8,785 nt of DNA, from positions 1-8,785 of the forward strand of contig DATARI010000242.1 in NCBI GenBank assembly GCA_036264255.1, in the 5' to 3' direction. Shown here piece by piece: positions 6,944 to 8,785 of this stretch. This DNA is from DASZIT01 sp036264255. Lineage in GTDB: Bacteria; Actinomycetota; Acidimicrobiia; Acidimicrobiales; RAAP-2. Below the pieces are notes generated by a model. The model made no database searches, was not told the DNA's origin, and saw only the letters and a list, made by a program, of their open reading frames with translations. The translations under genes and the position numbers were made by a program. Every line of letters starts with the position of its first letter. Position 1 is the first letter of the stretch.

Positions 6944-6949
6944 TACGCT
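6944..6949 (+). promoter_or_regulatory. -10 element of a possible leaderless disA promoter
   Basis: TACGCT lies in the 16-base gap between radA and disA and ends six bases before GTG 6956. No good -35 is seen at normal spacing; TTGACG at 6914-6919 is 24 bases away, too far. It could be an internal promoter adding to read-through from radA. Confidence 0.4.
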
Positions 6950-6955
6950 GCGGGA

Positions 6956-8050
6956 GTGGTGAGCACCCGCCAGAGTTCGGCGCTCGACGATGCCCTGGCC
7001 ATGGCCGCTCCCGGTCGGCCGCTGCGGGACGGCCTCGACCGGATCCTGCAGGCAAAACGGGGTGGATTGGTGGTGGTGGGGGACGACCCCGAGGTCCTGT
7101 CCATCTGCACCGGCGGATTCCTCCTCGATGCCGAGTTCAGCCCCCAGCGCCTGTCGGAGCTGGCCAAGATGGACGGGGCCATCATCCTGGCCCGGGACGC
7201 CTCCCGCATCGCCCGGGCCAACGTCCACCTGATGCCGAAGTCCACCATCCCGACCACCGAGACTGGCACCCGGCACCGCACCGCCGAGCGGGTGGCGAGG
7301 TCCATCGACGTGCCGGTCCTCTCGGTGTCGGCGGCGATGTCGGTGATCGCCATCTACCGCCACGACCAGAAGCACACCCTCCAGCCCATCAGCTGGCTGC
7401 GAGACCGGGCGGATCAGGCGCTCGCCACCCTCCAGCGGTTCCGGAGCCGGTACGACGTGGCCCTCAACGGGCTGTCCACCCTCGAGGTGGAGGACACCGT
7501 GTCGGTGGGAGACGTCACCGGGGTGCTCCAGTCAGCCGAGATGGTGGTGCGCATCGCCAGGGAGGTGTCGGGCTACCTGGTGGAGCTGGGGGACGACGGG
7601 CGACTGGTGCGGCTCCAGCTGGCAGAGCTGGTTGACGGGGTGGAGCAGTCCCTGCGCCTGGTGGTCCAGGACTACCTGCGGGTCGCCTCCTCCGATCCCA
7701 CCAAGCGGCGGGCGCAGGTGGACCGGGCGGTGGGGATGCTGGCCAGTCTGGCCTCCGACGAACTCCTCAACGTGCAGAAGGTGGCCGACGTCCTCTCGCT
7801 GCCGGCCACCGCCACCGACACCCACGCCGGGGTGGAGCCCCGCGGCTATCGGCTGCTGGCCCGCCTCCCCCGCTTCTCCGACGCCATCATCGAGCGGATC
7901 GTGGACCGGTTCGTCAACCTCCAACAGATCATGCGGGCCTCGTTGTCCGAGTTGGAACAGGTCGAAGGGGTGGGAGTGGCCAAGGCCCGCTCCGTGAAAG
8001 ACGGGCTGATCCGATTGGCGGAGACGAGCATTTTCGAGCGTTACCAGTAG
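6956..8050 (+). CDS. disA: Diadenylate cyclase DisA, DNA-integrity scanning protein
   Basis: A 364-residue protein, the usual DisA length. DisA condenses two ATP into cyclic di-AMP, forms an octamer and slows when it meets branched DNA. The DAC domain is about residues 10-150, with the catalytic DGA at 73-75 and the ATP-binding TRHRTAER at 105-112. A helical linker follows (about 150-300, including the LATLQRFRSRYD segment). The C-terminal helix-hairpin-helix DNA-binding motif includes EGVGVAKARSVKDG from about 337. The start is GTG 6956, or GTG 6959 three bases later: both lie just before the conserved region. The in-frame ATG 6812 would overlap radA by 128 bases and add a non-conserved stretch. 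There is no convincing SD. All key catalytic motifs are intact, so the cell probably uses c-di-AMP signalling. Confidence 0.96.
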   Translation: MVSTRQSSALDDALAMAAPGRPLRDGLDRILQAKRGGLVVVGDDPEVLSICTGGFLLDAEFSPQRLSELAKMDGAIILARDASRIARANVHLMPKSTIPTTETGTRHRTAERVARSIDVPVLSVSAAMSVIAIYRHDQKHTLQPISWLRDRADQALATLQRFRSRYDVALNGLSTLEVEDTVSVGDVTGVLQSAEMVVRIAREVSGYLVELGDDGRLVRLQLAELVDGVEQSLRLVVQDYLRVASSDPTKRRAQVDRAVGMLASLASDELLNVQKVADVLSLPATATDTHAGVEPRGYRLLARLPRFSDAIIERIVDRFVNLQQIMRASLSELEQVEGVGVAKARSVKDGLIRLAETSIFERYQ

Positions 8051-8055
8051 CAACC

Positions 8056-8095
8056 GCCGGGGATTCCGGCAACGGAAGTGCTGGCCCCAAGGGCC
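8056..8095 (+). terminator. Two small GC hairpins downstream of disA, possible terminator
   Basis: GCCGG (8056-8060)/CCGGC (8066-8070) forms a 5-bp stem with a 5-base loop, starting five bases after the disA stop. GGCCC (8083-8087)/GGGCC (8091-8095) forms a second 5-bp stem with a 3-base loop. Neither is followed by a T-tract, which is not required in many high-GC actinobacteria. Termination activity is a guess from position. Confidence 0.35.
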
Positions 8096-8122
8096 GATGA
8101 AGGGAAGAGTGGCTCCTCCGTG

Positions 8123-8128
8123 TATCCT
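8123..8128 (+). promoter_or_regulatory. Possible -10 element for carD
   Basis: TATCCT in the 150-base gap between disA and carD fits TAnnnT. No convincing -35 is visible, and it would leave a leader of about 65 bases before GTG 8201. The rest of the gap shows no other clear signal apart from the AGGAGG ribosome site at 8191-8196. Confidence 0.3.
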
Positions 8129-8200
8129 GGTGTGCTCGCTCTATCGCTGTCCCGATGACGCTCACCTGCCCGGGATCAGCATGCAACGCCAGGAGGCTCG

Positions 8201-8677
8201 GTGTTCGACATCGGTGACAAGGTCGTTTATCCGCACCACGGCGCGGCAGTCGTTGAACGACGTGAAACAAAAGAGGCATTCGGGAAGAAGCAGGAATACC
8301 TGGTTCTCCGCCTGGCCTATGGCGATCTCACGTTGATGGTTCCCTCCGACAACACCGAGGGGGTGGGGCTGCGGGAGGTCATCAACGACGAAGAGGTCGA
8401 AGAGGTCTTTGCGGTGCTCCGGAAGAAGGAAGCCCGGATGCCGACCAACTGGTCCCGCCGGTACAAGAACCACTCCGAGAAGCTGCGGTCCGGTGACATC
8501 TACCAGGTGGCCGAAGTGGTGCGGAACCTCTCGATCCGTGACAAGGACAAGGGCCTGTCGGCCGGCGAGAAGCGGATGCTCAGCCGGGCCCGGCAGATCC
8601 TGGTGTCCGAGCTCACCTTTGCCCTCGCCGTCGACGAGGAGACGGCCGAGAAGCGGCTCGACGAGGAACTTCCCTGA
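8201..8677 (+). CDS. carD: CarD-family RNA polymerase-binding transcription factor
   Basis: A 158-residue protein, close to the 162 residues of mycobacterial CarD. CarD binds the RNA polymerase beta subunit and stabilises the open promoter complex, affecting rRNA and many housekeeping promoters. The N-terminal RNAP-interaction (Tudor-like) domain is residues 1-57, with GDKVVYPHHGAA (5-16) and EYLVLRLAYGDL. The C-terminal helical domain (about 65-158) contains TNWSRRYK with W84, equivalent to the tryptophan that wedges into the upstream edge of the bubble, and GLSAGEKRML...ARQILVSEL. The start is GTG 8201 with AGGAGG at 8191-8196; the 4-base spacing is short but workable. The ATG at 8181 is out of frame. 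The residue matching Arg47 of the mycobacterial protein (from memory) is Met46 here. ispD follows with an apparent 4-base overlap. Confidence 0.96.
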   Translation: MFDIGDKVVYPHHGAAVVERRETKEAFGKKQEYLVLRLAYGDLTLMVPSDNTEGVGLREVINDEEVEEVFAVLRKKEARMPTNWSRRYKNHSEKLRSGDIYQVAEVVRNLSIRDKDKGLSAGEKRMLSRARQILVSELTFALAVDEETAEKRLDEELP

Positions 8678-8785
8678 GCCGACCCGGGCCGATCTGGGCC
8701 GTGGTGGTGGCCGGCGGGTCCGGGAGCCGGTTCGGAAGCCAAAAGCAGTTCCTCCCCTTGGATGGAAAACCGGTGGTGGCCTGGT
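8674..8785 (+). CDS. ispD: 2-C-methyl-D-erythritol 4-phosphate cytidylyltransferase, N-terminal fragment
   Basis: Only the first 37 codons are in the window. The protein reads WAVVVAGGSGSRFG, then KQFLPLDGKPVVAW, the nucleotide-binding GGxGxRxG and KQF signature of IspD, which transfers CMP from CTP to methylerythritol 4-phosphate in the MEP isoprenoid pathway. Other sugar-nucleotidyltransferase families share part of this motif, but KQFLPLDGKP next to carD points to IspD. No ATG, GTG or TTG precedes the WAVVVAGG strand in this frame within the spacer. The best candidate start is CTG 8674, which overlaps the carD stop as CTGA and has GAGGAA at 8663-8668 five bases before it. GTG 8701 would remove three residues of the first strand and lacks an SD. 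Start position is uncertain. Confidence 0.85.
   Translation, partial: MSRPGPIWAVVVAGGSGSRFGSQKQFLPLDGKPVVAW

Noticed and set aside
6914..6949. TTGACG as the -35 for the disA -10
   Set aside because: The 24-base spacer is outside the functional range.
6812..6955. ATG 6812 as the disA start
   Set aside because: It overlaps radA by 128 bases and the added residues are read from radA in another frame; DisA homology starts just after GTG 6956.

Overview
The window is GC-rich and reads as a chromosomal segment of an actinobacterium. The plus-strand order radA-disA-carD-ispD, a CarD with the actinobacterial HHGAA start, a DUF1707 protein and the GC-biased third codon positions all fit this. A lineage near the Acidimicrobiia is my best guess; this is inference from gene content, not a measured placement.

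Layout. Bases 1-2868 (minus strand) carry the first 956 codons of one large secreted protein: signal peptide, CSLREA-type N-terminus, about 18 GGG/GAG turns of a right-handed beta-helix, a choice-of-anchor Q-like end, then Ig-like repeats that run off the left edge. It has its own promoter. Bases 2944-4830 (minus strand) hold a likely three-gene operon: a DUF1707 two-helix membrane protein, a short-chain dehydrogenase/reductase (SDR), and a four-helix membrane protein coupled to the SDR by an ATGA overlap. Bases 4831-4945 are a compact divergent control region in which two promoters overlap back to back around a shared dyad. Bases 4946-8785 (plus strand) carry a MarR-type regulator, radA, disA, carD and the first bases of ispD.

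How the parts work together. The MarR protein probably controls itself and the DUF1707-SDR-membrane operon from the shared operator; the chemical signal and the SDR substrate are unknown. radA and disA are 16 bases apart and belong to the DNA-repair/c-di-AMP axis: DisA makes c-di-AMP while scanning DNA, and RadA is a known functional partner. CarD is an RNA polymerase-binding transcription factor that stabilises open complexes, and ispD starts the middle steps of the MEP isoprenoid pathway. marR, radA and disA all show a TAnnnT -10 hexamer exactly six bases before the start codon, the signature of leaderless transcripts, whereas carD and all minus-strand genes have Shine-Dalgarno sites.

I saw no tRNA, rRNA, CRISPR array, insertion sequence or phage gene. 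No gap between genes exceeds about 150 bases. No clearly new multi-gene defence or biosynthetic system is visible. The most unusual items are the symmetric divergent promoter, the probable CTG start of ispD overlapping carD, and the large adhesin-like surface protein.
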